From: Bradyrhizobium lupini
Lineage (GTDB): Bacteria > Pseudomonadota > Alphaproteobacteria > Rhizobiales > Xanthobacteraceae
Length of the DNA: 64,000 nucleotides
Assembly: GCF_040939785.1 (NCBI RefSeq)
Contig: NZ_CP162553.1
Location: forward strand, 372,001 to 436,000
Direction: 5' to 3'
Below, in pieces: positions 16,593 to 25,541 of the stretch; positions within the stretch are counted from its first letter, which is position 1; every line of letters starts with the position of its first letter. The notes below the pieces were generated by a model. The model ran no database searches. It saw only the letters and a list, made by a program, of their open reading frames with translations, and was not told the origin of the DNA. The position numbers and the translations under genes are program-made.

Positions 16593-17276
16593 ATGATGCA
16601 AGGCAAGGTTCTGATCGTGACCGGCGCACTCGGCGCGCTCGGCAAGGTGGTCGCCGAGACCGCGCTGGCACGCGGCGCGCGCGTGGCCGGCATCGACCAT
16701 GCGCCATCGCAAATCTCCGCGATGCCTGAGCGCATCGAGATCGGCGGCGTCGATCTGTCCGACGCAGCACAAGCAAAGACGGCGGTCGAGGCAGCGGCGA
16801 GACACTTTGGCGGGCTCGACGTGTTGGTTAACATCGCCGGTGGCTTCGCCTTCGAGACCGTCGGCGACGGCGACGTCAAGACATGGCAGCGCATGCATGC
16901 GCTCAACGTGCTGACGGCACTCAACGCCTCGCAGGCGGCCCTGCCGCATCTGGCCGCGTCCAAGGCCGGCCGCATCGTCAATATCGGGGCCATGGGCGCG
17001 CTTCAGGCCGGCTCCGGCATGGGCCCCTATGCGGCGTCGAAAGCCGGCGTCCACCGGCTCACCGAGGCGCTGGCGAGCGAGTGGAAAGGCAAGGTGACCG
17101 TGAACGCGGTGCTGCCCTCGATCATCGACACCAAGGCCAACCGCGCCGACATGCCGAAGGCCGACTTCGCCAAATGGGTGACACCGCAGGAACTCGCCGA
17201 AGTCATTCTGTTCCTCGCCAGCGATGCCGCCAGCGGCGTCACCGGCGCGCTGATCCCGGTTGGCGGGCGGGTGTAA
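16593..17276 (+). CDS. Short-chain dehydrogenase/reductase
   Basis: 227 residues. The NAD(P) motif is VTGALGALGKVVAETAL (a TGxxxxxG variant) near residue 10, NIAGG in the middle strand, and the catalytic Tyr and Lys in MGPYAASKAGVHRL. Acidic residue after beta-2 (GIDHA) favours NAD. The C-terminus FLASDAASGVTGALIPVGGR is the usual cofactor-closing loop. Family knowledge: substrate specificity in SDRs is not readable from these motifs. Start ATG at 16593; a second ATG follows at once. Its stop abuts the end of the convergent GrlR-like pseudogene. Confidence 0.85.
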   Translation: MMQGKVLIVTGALGALGKVVAETALARGARVAGIDHAPSQISAMPERIEIGGVDLSDAAQAKTAVEAAARHFGGLDVLVNIAGGFAFETVGDGDVKTWQRMHALNVLTALNASQAALPHLAASKAGRIVNIGAMGALQAGSGMGPYAASKAGVHRLTEALASEWKGKVTVNAVLPSIIDTKANRADMPKADFAKWVTPQELAEVILFLASDAASGVTGALIPVGGRV

Positions 17277-17622
17277 TCAATCCGGCACCAAGAGCCGGAG
17301 ATTGCCTCTGAAACGGATGCTCTGCTTGCCGGCGAGCGCGATGCCCTCGCCGTACGCGGTCTCGCCATTGTAAGTGCCACTGAAGCCGATGGTCACGACC
17401 TTGCGGCCCCACACCGGGCGCTCGTCGAACGAGGGGGAATGCTCCTCGTTGGTCAGCTCGCTTCCACTTGCCGTTGGCCGAGGTGTAGCTGCCGTAGGCG
17501 AAGAAGAATGAGTCCCCGCCCCGCATGGTGCCGTCGCGCATCACCATGACGCCTTGGTTGCCGCCCTGAACGGCATCCAGCATTTCGATGCGGATATGAT
17601 AGAGCCCATTCCTGATGGTCAT
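17277..17622 (-). pseudogene. Single-domain GrlR-like gene, frameshifted
   Basis: The 5' part reads MTIRNGLYHIRIEMLDAVQG, then RDGTMRGGDSFFFAYGSYTS ANGKWK, with the family's DGxxxGGD and GSY. The frame then breaks near 17459-17463; another frame continues ELTNEEHSPSFDERPVWGRK, then TIGFSGTYNGETAY and AGKQSIRFRGNLRLLVPD to a TGA at 17277-17279. Loss of two bases (or gain of one) explains it. Restored length is about 115 residues, one domain instead of two. It is the fourth locus of this family in 14 kb. Whether the indel is real or a read error cannot be told. Confidence 0.75.
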
Positions 17623-17765
17623 CTTCGTGAAGCGCCCGATTGTCCCACCCGCAGGATAGCCGGATCATCTGTTCCCGATCAAATGGCGCAGAGCTCTAAG
17701 TCCACTCCGGGGCTAAACTGCCGCAGACTGATTCTCCGATCGAACGTGACATTCGGAAGCTTCCT

Positions 17766-18404
17766 TTGGAAACCACGCTCTATCTGCCTGTCAAACGCTT
17801 CCTCGAAGAGCTCGGCTTCACGGTCAAGGGCGAGATCGGCGGCTGCGATCTCGTGGGCCTCAGCGCCGGCGATCCTCCGGTGGTGGTGATCGGCGAGCTC
17901 AAGCTGACCTTCAATCTCGAGCTGATCCTTCAGGCGGTCGATCGTGCACCGGCCGGCGACGAGGTCTGGATTGCGGCAAAGATGTCAGCGCGCGGCAAGG
18001 GACGCGAGACCGACGCACGGTATCGCAATCTCTGTCGCCGCCTCGGCTTCGGCATGCTCGGGGTGACCGACCGCGGTCAGGTCGAGGTGCTGGTGAAGCC
18101 GCCGACGGCAGCCCCACGCCGGGAGCCGAAGGTCCGTTCGCGCCTGGTCGCAGAGCATCAGCGCCGCCAGGGCGATCCGGCGCTGGGCGGCAGCACGCGC
18201 GCGCCGATCATGACGGCCTATCGGCAGCAGGCACTGGCCTGCGCCTCGGAGCTCGCGGCAGGCCCGCGGCGGGTGAGCGAATTGCGCCGGCGCTGTCCCG
18301 ATGCCGGCAAGATCATGCTTAACAATGTGTATGGCTGGTTCGAACGCACCGAGCGGGGAATCTACGGGCTGACGGAAGCTGGCCAGGCGGCGCTGAAACG
18401 CTAG
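17766..18404 (+). CDS. DUF2161 family PD-(D/E)XK nuclease-fold protein
   Basis: 212 residues from TTG 17766 (ggaag upstream), beginning METTLYLPVKRFLEELGF. The nuclease core shows KGEIGGCDLVGL followed by VVVIGELKLTFNLELILQAV, matching the D...ExK layout of the superfamily: Asp in CDLV, Glu-Leu-Lys in GELKL. A second domain at residues ~145-212 (GSTRAPIMTAYRQQALACAS, IMLNNVYGWFERTERGIYGL) looks like a winged helix. Family knowledge: annotated as putative phosphodiesterase; biological role unknown. It stands alone between the GrlR-like pseudogene and a small hypothetical gene. Confidence 0.8.
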   Translation: METTLYLPVKRFLEELGFTVKGEIGGCDLVGLSAGDPPVVVIGELKLTFNLELILQAVDRAPAGDEVWIAAKMSARGKGRETDARYRNLCRRLGFGMLGVTDRGQVEVLVKPPTAAPRREPKVRSRLVAEHQRRQGDPALGGSTRAPIMTAYRQQALACASELAAGPRRVSELRRRCPDAGKIMLNNVYGWFERTERGIYGLTEAGQAALKR

Positions 18405-18547
18405 CCACAACAGCGGGTTGCGGATGTTGCCGGTCTCCCGTCACTACCCTGACACCCAACCGGTGCATAGCTGAGATGCCACACCGATTTCATATTGCAA
18501 TGCAACATAGACGGCACTAGGTATCGCGGCATCGAAACGAGGCCGTT

Positions 18548-18853
18548 ATGAACGCAGACTGGAATACCAAATATGGCACGCGGCGCGTGCGCCACGATCC
18601 CCCGACCTTAGACGAGGCGATCTTCGCCGCCGTCGGCATCACCGATGATCAGGAGCAGCAGGCCGAGATCGCCGCAGCCTTGATGGGCATGCCGCTCGAT
18701 GTCGTCCAGGCCGAGGTCAAGAAGCAGGTTCGCACCAACAGCCGCATCACCTCGACCCGCGTGATCGCCGGCGAACAGGGTGCGCAGCGCTCGGTGGTGG
18801 TCGAACGCCGTGTCGTGCGCCGCTTCGGCAACGACAAGCGCACCGGCACCTGA
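18548..18853 (+). CDS. Conserved hypothetical protein, 101 aa
   Basis: Starts MNADWNTKYGTRRVRHDPPT and has an acidic helical centre (DEAIFAAVGITDDQEQQAEI, AAALMGMP) and a basic C-terminus (SVVVERRVVRRFGNDKR). No signal or membrane segment. Similar proteins are familiar to me as lineage-restricted hypothetical proteins of Bradyrhizobium; no function is known. A strong intrinsic terminator follows 27 bases after the stop, which supports a real transcript. Confidence 0.7.
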   Translation: MNADWNTKYGTRRVRHDPPTLDEAIFAAVGITDDQEQQAEIAAALMGMPLDVVQAEVKKQVRTNSRITSTRVIAGEQGAQRSVVVERRVVRRFGNDKRTGT

Positions 18854-18880
18854 CGGCCTAGTCCCTACATACAATACAAA

Positions 18881-18910
18881 AGCGGACCGGTTTTGCCGGT
18901 CCGCTTTTTT
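18881..18910 (+). terminator. Intrinsic terminator
   Basis: agcggaccgg (18881-18890) pairs perfectly with ccggtccgct (18896-18905) around a 5-base loop and runs into six T. With A residues before the stem it can also serve the convergent GNAT gene, whose stop is at 18933. Probably bidirectional. Confidence 0.85.
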
Positions 18911-18932
18911 GATTCCAATCGGATTTTTCAGG

Positions 18933-19562
18933 TCAGGCGGCGCGATTGCCGTAGATGCTGGAGATGATCTTCCAGCAGGTCGAGTTGAAGCTGATAAGAG
19001 CGCGGCCGGCCCTGAATGGCGAGGCCGCGAGATCAGCGAGTTCGTCCTCAGGCGCCTTGGCGAGATCGATCGTGCCGGTCGATCCGCCATGACGGAATTG
19101 CAGATGCGCCCCGAACTTCCTGGCGAGCGCGCGCATCGGGTGATTCTCGGCGCCGGTGGTGATGCGCAGGCGCTTGTAGCCTTTCCAGCGCGCTTCCGCG
19201 ATCAGGCGGCTGAACAGCACGGTGCCGACGTTCTGGCGCCGCGCCGAAGCTTCCACGCTGAAGGCGACCTCGGGCAGCGAATCGCCCTCGGGCGGATGCA
19301 GCTCGGCCGCACCGCGGACCACGCCATCGACGATATAGGCGACAATAACGGTGCCGTCCTCGGCACAGCGGGCGGCGTAACGCTCGATAAAACTGTCGTC
19401 GAGAAAACCGTTGAAGCGGTCGTGCCGGCTTTCGGCATCGAGCCTCAGCAGGTGATCGCGCAAAAGCGGCAATTCTTCCTGCTGGCTCAAGGTCCGCACG
19501 TAGCCCTGAACGGACTTCGGGCGGTTGGTTATTTCAAGTCCAAAATCTGCTGCGAGTGACAA
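18933..19562 (-). CDS. GNAT acetyltransferase
   Basis: 209 residues from ATG 19562. The GNAT core includes TVIVAYIVDGVVRGAAELHP (strand beta-4), then VAFSVEASARRQNVGTVLFS, where RRQNVGT is the acetyl-CoA pyrophosphate loop (Q/RxxGxG/A). This is followed by EARWKGYKRLRITTGAENHP and a hydrophobic closing strand near GAHLQFRH. Family knowledge: transfers acetyl to a small amine or protein; target unknown. No leader. Divergent from nothing close; the thioesterase lies 150 bases upstream on the same strand. Confidence 0.8.
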   Translation of the reverse strand: MSLAADFGLEITNRPKSVQGYVRTLSQQEELPLLRDHLLRLDAESRHDRFNGFLDDSFIERYAARCAEDGTVIVAYIVDGVVRGAAELHPPEGDSLPEVAFSVEASARRQNVGTVLFSRLIAEARWKGYKRLRITTGAENHPMRALARKFGAHLQFRHGGSTGTIDLAKAPEDELADLAASPFRAGRALISFNSTCWKIISSIYGNRAA

Positions 19563-19713
19563 GTCAAAACTCCTCTTGGTGTCCCTCGAGGAGGCGTTCG
19601 AATCCCTAGGCCTCCAATATTGTGCATCGCAACAAACTTTTCAAGACGGGAACCTGCCCAAGTTTCGGGCATCGGAAGCGACTAATTCTTTAATAAAATC
19701 AAGCCCCCCGTAT

Positions 19714-20115
19714 TCACACCAGGACCAGCTGGGTCTGCGTCACAACGGCAACCAGCTTGCCGTCCTCGGTCTCCAGCCGGGTGGTCCAGACCTGGGTCCG
19801 CCGGCCTCTGTGGATTGGGGTGGCGGTCGCGATTACCGTGGTTCCCTCCTTGGCCCCGCCGATGAAGTTGGTCTTGCTCTCGAGCGTGGTCGTGCCCTTG
19901 GCGTCCTCCGGCAGATTGATCACGGTGGCCGCCGCGCCGACGGAATCGGCCAGCGCCATCACCGCGCCGCCGTGAATGGTATGATGAAGCGTGCAGAGAT
20001 CGGGCCTGACCGTCATCCGCGCCACCACGCGATCCCTCTCGGCCTCGACGAACTCGACGCCCTTGAGTTCGGCAAACGGCATCTTCATTGCTTTAAGTTT
20101 ATCGAGCGGCGTCAT
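19714..20115 (-). CDS. PaaI-family hotdog thioesterase
   Basis: 133 residues from ATG 20115, backed by GGGAGGAG about 6 bases upstream; the longer open frame to 20262 reads into a repeat and is rejected. The hotdog core is LCTLHHTIHGGAVMALADSV, where HGGAVMALAD is the family's catalytic helix with Asp. Strands TTTLESKTNFIGGAKEGTTV and QVWTTRLETEDGKLVAVVTQ follow. Family knowledge: hydrolyses acyl-CoA thioesters such as phenylacetyl or hydroxybenzoyl CoA; substrate here unknown. Confidence 0.85.
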   Translation of the reverse strand: MTPLDKLKAMKMPFAELKGVEFVEAERDRVVARMTVRPDLCTLHHTIHGGAVMALADSVGAAATVINLPEDAKGTTTLESKTNFIGGAKEGTTVIATATPIHRGRRTQVWTTRLETEDGKLVAVVTQTQLVLV

Positions 20116-20186
20116 CGGATCTCCTCCCAAATCATTCTGCTCACAGGGTGAATTGCTCTTCGCGGCAAAGCAATGACGTCCGAGGT

Positions 20187-20267
20187 CGTCATTGCGAGCG
20201 CAGCGAAGCAATCCAGAATTTTTCTGCGGATACATTTCTGGATTGCTTCGCTGCGCTCGCAATGACG
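20187..20267. repeat. REP-like element with 32-base perfect inverted arms
   Basis: Arms 20187-20218 and 20236-20267 are perfect reverse complements, beginning cgtcattgcgagcgcagcga and carrying gaagcaatccaga. The loop is 17 bases. A near-identical element lies at 38655-38734. It sits between the thioesterase and the kynureninase end. This is a common palindromic repeat type in the lineage; the RNA would fold into a long hairpin. Confidence 0.85.
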
Positions 20268-20286
20268 GGGAGACAGCGTTCGTACC

Positions 20287-21489
20287 TCACGTCACCGCAT
20301 TCACCACCTGATACTCCGGCCGCCGCCAAATTTCGCCCGCAATCACTTCTTCGATGAACTCGGCTGCCCGCACGATCTCGCCCTCACCGATATACAGCGG
20401 CGTGATGGCAAATCTCATGATGTCAGGCGCGCGGAAATCGCCGATGACGCCGCGGGCGATGAGAGCTTGCATCGCGGCATAGCCGCCGCCGTAGGCGAAG
20501 GAGACCTGAGAGCCGCGACGCTCATGCGTGCGCGGCGTAACAAGCTTCAAGGACGGACAGCGGCGTTCGACCTCGGCAATCAGGAGATCGCCGAGGGCCA
20601 GCGAGCGGGCCCGGACCTCGGCAATATCGACGCGATCCCAGATGTCGAGCGAAGCTTCCAATGCCGCCATTGCCAGCACCGGCGGCGTTCCCACGCGCAT
20701 GCGCTCAACGCCACCTGCGGCCGCATAGGCAAGCTCGAACGCGAACGGCTTTGCATGCCCCATCCAACCCGACAAAGCGGCGCGCACGCTGTCGGCGTGG
20801 CGCGGCGCAACGTAGAGGAAGGCCGGCGCGCCGGGGCCGGCGTTGATGTATTTGTAGGTGCATCCAGCGGCGAAATCCGCGCCGGTGCCTGCAAGGTCAA
20901 CCGGCAGCGCGCCGGCCGAATGCGCGAGGTCCCAGACCGTGACGATGCCGAGCGCATGCGCTCTTGCAGTCAGCTTCGCCATGTCGTGGCGCCGTCCGGT
21001 GCGGTAATCGACCTCGGTGATGTAGAGCACCGCGATCTCCTCCGACAACGAAGCCTCGATCTCCTCCGGCGCCACCAGGCGCAATTGATGGCCACGGCCA
21101 AGGGTCGCGATCAGGCCTTCGGCCATGTAGAGGTCGGTCGGAAAGTTGCCGGTGTCCGATAGAACGACCTTGCGCGACGCGTTCATGTCGAGCGCGGCGG
21201 CGAGCGCCTGATAGACCTTGAGCGACAGCGTATCTCCGACCATGACGGAGCCGGCTTCCGCACCGATCAGGCGCGCGATGCGATCGCCGACATGGCGCGG
21301 CTGGGCATACCAGCCAGCCGTATTCCAGGCGCGGATCAAGTCATCGCCCCACTCGGCGGTGATGACGCGGCTGACGCGCTCGGCAACGCCAAGCGGCAAC
21401 GCGCCGAGCGAATTGCCGTCGAGATAGATCACACCGTCCGGCATATGGAACAGCGCTTTGGTGTCGTCGTAGACGCGAAGCTTGGTCAT
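20287..21489 (-). CDS. kynU: Kynureninase
   Basis: 400 residues from ATG 21489. It cleaves kynurenine to anthranilate and alanine with PLP. The start region DGVIYLDGNSLGALPLGVAE matches kynureninases (YLDGNSLG). The PLP Lys is in AAGCTYKYINAGPGAPAFLY near residue 225; VWDLAHSAGALPVDL carries the Asp that holds the pyridine nitrogen. GVERMRVGTPPVLAM is the usual substrate loop. It is the last gene of a kynB-like, kynA, kynU run with 8 bases between kynA and kynU. Family knowledge: the pathway degrades tryptophan to anthranilate. Confidence 0.95.
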   Translation of the reverse strand: MTKLRVYDDTKALFHMPDGVIYLDGNSLGALPLGVAERVSRVITAEWGDDLIRAWNTAGWYAQPRHVGDRIARLIGAEAGSVMVGDTLSLKVYQALAAALDMNASRKVVLSDTGNFPTDLYMAEGLIATLGRGHQLRLVAPEEIEASLSEEIAVLYITEVDYRTGRRHDMAKLTARAHALGIVTVWDLAHSAGALPVDLAGTGADFAAGCTYKYINAGPGAPAFLYVAPRHADSVRAALSGWMGHAKPFAFELAYAAAGGVERMRVGTPPVLAMAALEASLDIWDRVDIAEVRARSLALGDLLIAEVERRCPSLKLVTPRTHERRGSQVSFAYGGGYAAMQALIARGVIGDFRAPDIMRFAITPLYIGEGEIVRAAEFIEEVIAGEIWRRPEYQVVNAVT

Positions 21490-21497
21490 GGAATTCT

Positions 21498-22337
21498 CTA
21501 CAGGATCGTGCGCACGCGCCAGAGTTCCGGAAACAGCTCGACCTCCAGCATGCGCTTGAGGTAGCTGACGCCGCCGGTGCCACCGGTGCCGCGCTTGAAG
21601 CCGATGACGCGCTCGACCGTCGTCACATGGTTGAAGCGCCAGCGCCGGAAATAGTCCTCGAAATCGACCAGCTTCTCGGCGAGCTCGTAGAGCATCCAGT
21701 GCGTTTCCGGCGCCTCGTAGACGATACGCCAAGCCTGCAGCACACCTTCATTGAAGCTATGAGTCTCGCGAACATCGCGCGCCAGCACGGCCGCAGGCAT
21801 CTTGAGCCCGTTGCGGTCGGCGAGCCGCAGCACCTCGTCATAGAGGCTTGGCGTTGCGAGCTCGGCTTCGAGCAGCTGCGTTGTTTCCAGATCGTGCGCG
21901 TGCGGCTTGAGCATGGCGTGGTTGCGGTTGCCGAGCAGGAATTCGATCTGCCGGTATTGCCGCGACTGGAAGCCTGAGGACTGGCCAAGCTGCGAGCGGA
22001 AGCGCGTATACTCGCTGGGCGTCATGGTGCGCAGCACGTCCCAGGCGCCGTTGAGCTGCTCGAAGATGCGCGACATCCGTGCCAGCATCTTCATTGCAGG
22101 CTGCACCTCATCCTTCGCGATCGAACGGCGTGCGGCGCTGAGCTCGTGGATGGCGAGCCGCATCCACAGCTCGGTGGTCTGATGCTGGATGATGAACAGC
22201 ATCTCGTCATGGGCTTCCGACAGGGGATGCTGCGCGCCGAGGATCGCGTCCAGCGCCAGATAGTGTCCATAGGACATGCGCCGGGCGAAATCGGTCTCAG
22301 CGCCTTCGCTTGCGGGATCGTATTGGCTGGACGTCAT
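21498..22337 (-). CDS. kynA: Tryptophan 2,3-dioxygenase
   Basis: 279 residues from ATG 22337. It opens the indole ring of tryptophan to N-formylkynurenine with heme and O2. Signatures: [37 protein letters not shown] with the substrate-binding His and Arg, [19 protein letters not shown], and [20 protein letters not shown] with the heme-ligand His. [14 protein letters not shown] is the glycine-rich C-terminal loop. The length is normal for bacterial KynA. The gene lies between the formamidase (33 bases upstream) and kynU. Confidence 0.95.
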   Translation of the reverse strand: MTSSQYDPASEGAETDFARRMSYGHYLALDAILGAQHPLSEAHDEMLFIIQHQTTELWMRLAIHELSAARRSIAKDEVQPAMKMLARMSRIFEQLNGAWDVLRTMTPSEYTRFRSQLGQSSGFQSRQYRQIEFLLGNRNHAMLKPHAHDLETTQLLEAELATPSLYDEVLRLADRNGLKMPAAVLARDVRETHSFNEGVLQAWRIVYEAPETHWMLYELAEKLVDFEDYFRRWRFNHVTTVERVIGFKRGTGGTGGVSYLKRMLEVELFPELWRVRTIL

Positions 22338-22370
22338 GGCAGGCCCTTTCGATCGATCTTCAAGGCCTCG

Positions 22371-23180
22371 TCAGTCGAGGCCGATCAGGCGCGCGGTGGT
22401 GGGCGACGACGGGTCCTTGAGGGCGTCGATCACGGTGAAATGGTTCAGCCCGGGATCGACGACAAGACGCGTCGGCACATCGAAACCAGTCCAGACATTG
22501 GCCATCAGATCGGACTGGCGGATGAATTCGGGCCGCTCGTTGCCACCGACCCAGGCGGTCACCGGCGAAGGCCCGCGCGGCAGATGCAGCGCCGCGCTTT
22601 CCAGCGTCGCCTCCTCCATCGTCATGCGCAGGGTGTCGTTCATCCTGGTCTTGAGCAGCGGACGCAGATCATGCAGGCCGCTGATGGACAGCGTGCCGGC
22701 GACGCGGTTGTAGACGGCGGGCTCCAGCCGGCTGTCGTCGCACAGCATACGCGTAACGAGATGCCCGCCGGCGGAATGGCCGGCGAGCCGGATCGGGCCC
22801 GCGACCAGCGAGGCCGCCTTGGCAATCGCTGTGGTGATTTCCGCCGTAATGTCGGAGATGCGCGCGGCCGGCGTCAGCGTGTAGCTTGGCAGTGCCACCG
22901 TCCAGCCGTGATGGCGCGCGCCTTCGGCGAGATCAGTCCATGTCGACTTGTCGAAGCGCATCCAGTAGCCGCCGTGGACGAACACGACGAGGCCCTTGCT
23001 GTCGCCGTCGGGCAAGATCAGATCGAGGCGCTGGCGCTCACCGGGGCCATAGGCGATGTCAGCGCGAAACTCCTTCAGCCCGGCGCGATAAGCCGCCGCC
23101 CGCTCCGCCCACAGCGCCGGTATCTTGTCCGAGCCCGGGATATGGGCCGAATTGGCGTAGGCGTCATCCCAATCGCGCAT
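22371..23180 (-). CDS. Kynurenine formamidase, alpha/beta-hydrolase type
   Basis: 269 residues from ATG 23180. The oxyanion motif HGGYWMRFDKSTW near residue 90 and nucleophile GHSAGGHLV near 130 are the HGG(Y/F)W / GxSxG pair of arylformamidases of this fold; the late DPGLNHFTVID supplies the His. It hydrolyses N-formylkynurenine to kynurenine, and the order formamidase-kynA-kynU makes that role very likely. Family knowledge: bacteria often use the metal-dependent KynB instead; this is the alternative esterase-like class, so the symbol kynB is not given. Confidence 0.85.
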   Translation of the reverse strand: MRDWDDAYANSAHIPGSDKIPALWAERAAAYRAGLKEFRADIAYGPGERQRLDLILPDGDSKGLVVFVHGGYWMRFDKSTWTDLAEGARHHGWTVALPSYTLTPAARISDITAEITTAIAKAASLVAGPIRLAGHSAGGHLVTRMLCDDSRLEPAVYNRVAGTLSISGLHDLRPLLKTRMNDTLRMTMEEATLESAALHLPRGPSPVTAWVGGNERPEFIRQSDLMANVWTGFDVPTRLVVDPGLNHFTVIDALKDPSSPTTARLIGLD

Positions 23181-23408
23181 CGTGCTTCCTCGACGGACTC
23201 AAGGCCTTGTGGACCAGGCGCCAGTCTGCCACCAGCGCGGGCGGCATCCTAGTCTTTCTTTAAGCTTAAAGGATTTGGGCGCCGGTGGATTGGGCAGCCG
23301 GAAGATGGTTCGTTCCCCAGGGCGCAGCGCAGCGTGAAACGATGCGCTGCTGAACCGCGGTCCAAATGTGCGGTGACGTGGGTCCTGGCTCTGTCCGGGA
23401 CACGAGGG

Positions 23409-24687
23409 CTACCCCTGCTCCACCCCGCACCAATCCGCGATGAACAGCGCCATTGCCTTGGTCGTCTTTTTTCAGCGAGTCCAGATCGACATATTCATTG
23501 AAGCCGTGCATCTCGCCGCCACTCGCGCCGAAGCACAGGCTCGGGATGCCGTGATTGAGGCCGTAGAAGCGGGTGTCGGTAAGCGCGGTGAAGACGAGGT
23601 CTTCGATTTGGCCGCCATAGACGGTGCTGAAGGCCTTGCCGAACGCCGCCTCAGGCGCGGTGGCATTGGTCAGCTCATAGCCTTCCGACAAAAAGCCCGA
23701 CCATTCGATCTCCGGCGGATTGTTGGCGAGGAAGCGGTGGTTGCGTGCGGCGGCGGCGACACGCGCAAGAATCTCCTTCTGGTGATCGGCGATCGACCAG
23801 CCCGGCAACACGGCAATCCGGCAATCGACGTCGCACCAGGCCGGCACGCTGGAGGCCCAGTCGCCGCCCTTGATGATGCCGGGGTTGAAGTTGATGGGAT
23901 GGTTCAGCGTCTTGAAGTGACGATCGGCTTTCGCGCGCTCGTTCCACTCGATCTCGAGTTTTTGCAGCGCCTGGATCAAATGATAGGCCGCCATGATTGC
24001 ATTCGCGCCGGAGCCGGCGAAGGCGACATGGGTCGGATGGCCCTTCACGCGCAGGCGGAACCAGATCACGCCCACCTGCGAGCGCACCATCTTGCCGCCG
24101 GTCGGCTCAGGAATGAAGCAGGCATCCGCACGATAGCCTCGTTGAAGCGTCGAGAGCGCCCCGACGCCGGTGCTCTCCTCCTCGATCACAGACTGGAAGT
24201 GAATCCGCGCCGTCGGCCTCAGGCCGGCGGCCCTGATCGCATCGAGCGCGGAGAGCGCTGCGATGGTGCCCGACTTCATGTCGCAGGCACCGCGACCGAA
24301 CATCTTGCCGTCCTTGATGACGGGCGAGAACGGCGGGGTGTCCCACAATTCCAGCGGCCCCGCGGGCACCACGTCGCAATGGCCCTGGAGGATCAGCGAT
24401 TTGCCCGCCTCGGTTTTGGGCCGGTACGTGCCGACCACAGTGCGGGCCTTCGAAAAATCGTGCTCGATGGGCCCGAAGCCGCGCAGATCCTTGAGGTCGT
24501 CGACATTGATGTGCCAGTCGTCGACCTCGTATCCGCGCGCGCGCAGGAGGTCGCCGATCATGTCCTGGCATGGCCCCTCCGCACCGCGCGTCGAGGGGAT
24601 CGCGACGAAATCGCGTGTGGTCGCGAGCTGGGCTTCGAAGCCGGCATCGACGGCGTCAAGAATCCTCTGCTGCGTTTCGGCATTCAT
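23409..24687 (-). pseudogene. ArgE/DapE-type M20 deacylase, frameshifted near its end
   Basis: About 425 residues when restored. ATG 24687 is chosen since TTGGAG lies seven bases upstream; it reads MNAETQQRILDAVDAGFEAQ. Zinc motifs: ILQGHCDVVPAGP, RGACDMKSG, SVIEEESTGVGA and a late GGEMHGFNEYVD. At 23467-23472 a run of six A (coding strand) shifts the frame after DSLKK; the other frame reads TTKAMALFIADWCGVEQG and stops at 23409, the family's usual end. Without correction the frame runs to 23266. Family knowledge: zinc amidohydrolase on N-acyl amino acids. An indel error in A6 or a near-terminal mutation are both possible. Confidence 0.75.
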
Positions 24688-24741
24688 CCGGCAACTCCAA
24701 TCGGGCATTGAGATCATCGATGGAGCGCAAGCTAACCGATT

Positions 24742-25467
24742 TCAGCCGTTCCGGTACTCTGCAAAATAGGCATCCCGCAATGCATCTTCGAGCAGCCGGC
24801 CCTCCGAATAGCCATTCAGTGTCGCCGGCCGGCGCACGCCGTCGAGCAGCCGCGGGCAAGGCTCCGGCGCGCCGAGCACCGTGCGCACCGGGATGCGCTC
24901 GGCATAGATCGGCAATTCATAGTCCTCGTCGTCGTCGGCGACACCCTTGGCCCGGATTTTCGCGGAGGCCTCCTCGATCTCCATCGCGATAAAGGAGGTC
25001 GCCTTGATCTCCTGGGTGTTGCTCGCCCGCAGGCTCGCGGTGCGATCGGGGAAGAAGCGGTCGACCATCGCGATGACCGCGCGCTCTTTCTCGTCGGGAT
25101 CGGTGACGAGATAGGCGGTGCCGAATGCCATCACGGCGCGGTAGTCGGCCGAGTGATTGAATCCGCAGCGCGCCAGCACCAGGCTGTCGAGATGGGCGAC
25201 CGTCAGGCACACACGCTCGCCCCTGGTCTGGTTGCGCAGCATGCGGCTGGCGCTTGAGCCGTGCCAGTACAGCTTCGTCCCTTCGCGCCAGAAGAAGGTC
25301 GGCGTGCAATAGGGCTGGCCGTCGATCGCGTAGGAGACGTGGCAGAGCATCGAGGAATCCAGGATGCGATGAACGGTGTCGTGATCGTAGAAGCCGCGGT
25401 CATGACGGCGCTTCACCTGGTTGCGCGTGGATATCGGATAGGAATTCTGGTTCTCGGTCTGGCTCAC
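24742..25467 (-). CDS. Pyridoxamine 5'-phosphate oxidase family protein
   Basis: 241 residues from ATG 25467. The FMN-binding split barrel is visible: RILDSSMLCHVSYAIDGQPY, CTPTFFWREGTKLYWHGSSA and SRMLRNQTRGERVCLTVAHL, with the RVMAFGTAYLVTDPDEKERA-like strand YRAVMAFGTAYLVTD later. Similar proteins are often called flavin-nucleotide-binding or Nim-like. Family knowledge: they bind FMN or heme-like cofactors; reaction unknown. It is divergent, 74 bases from a MocR/PdxR-type regulator that very likely controls it. Confidence 0.8.
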   Translation of the reverse strand: MSQTENQNSYPISTRNQVKRRHDRGFYDHDTVHRILDSSMLCHVSYAIDGQPYCTPTFFWREGTKLYWHGSSASRMLRNQTRGERVCLTVAHLDSLVLARCGFNHSADYRAVMAFGTAYLVTDPDEKERAVIAMVDRFFPDRTASLRASNTQEIKATSFIAMEIEEASAKIRAKGVADDDEDYELPIYAERIPVRTVLGAPEPCPRLLDGVRRPATLNGYSEGRLLEDALRDAYFAEYRNG

Positions 25468-25541
25468 GGCCGCTCCTGTCGGATTTGAACAATGCCAGAA
25501 CAGTTGTAGGCGCGGATTTGGTCTGCGATAGTGCCAATTCC

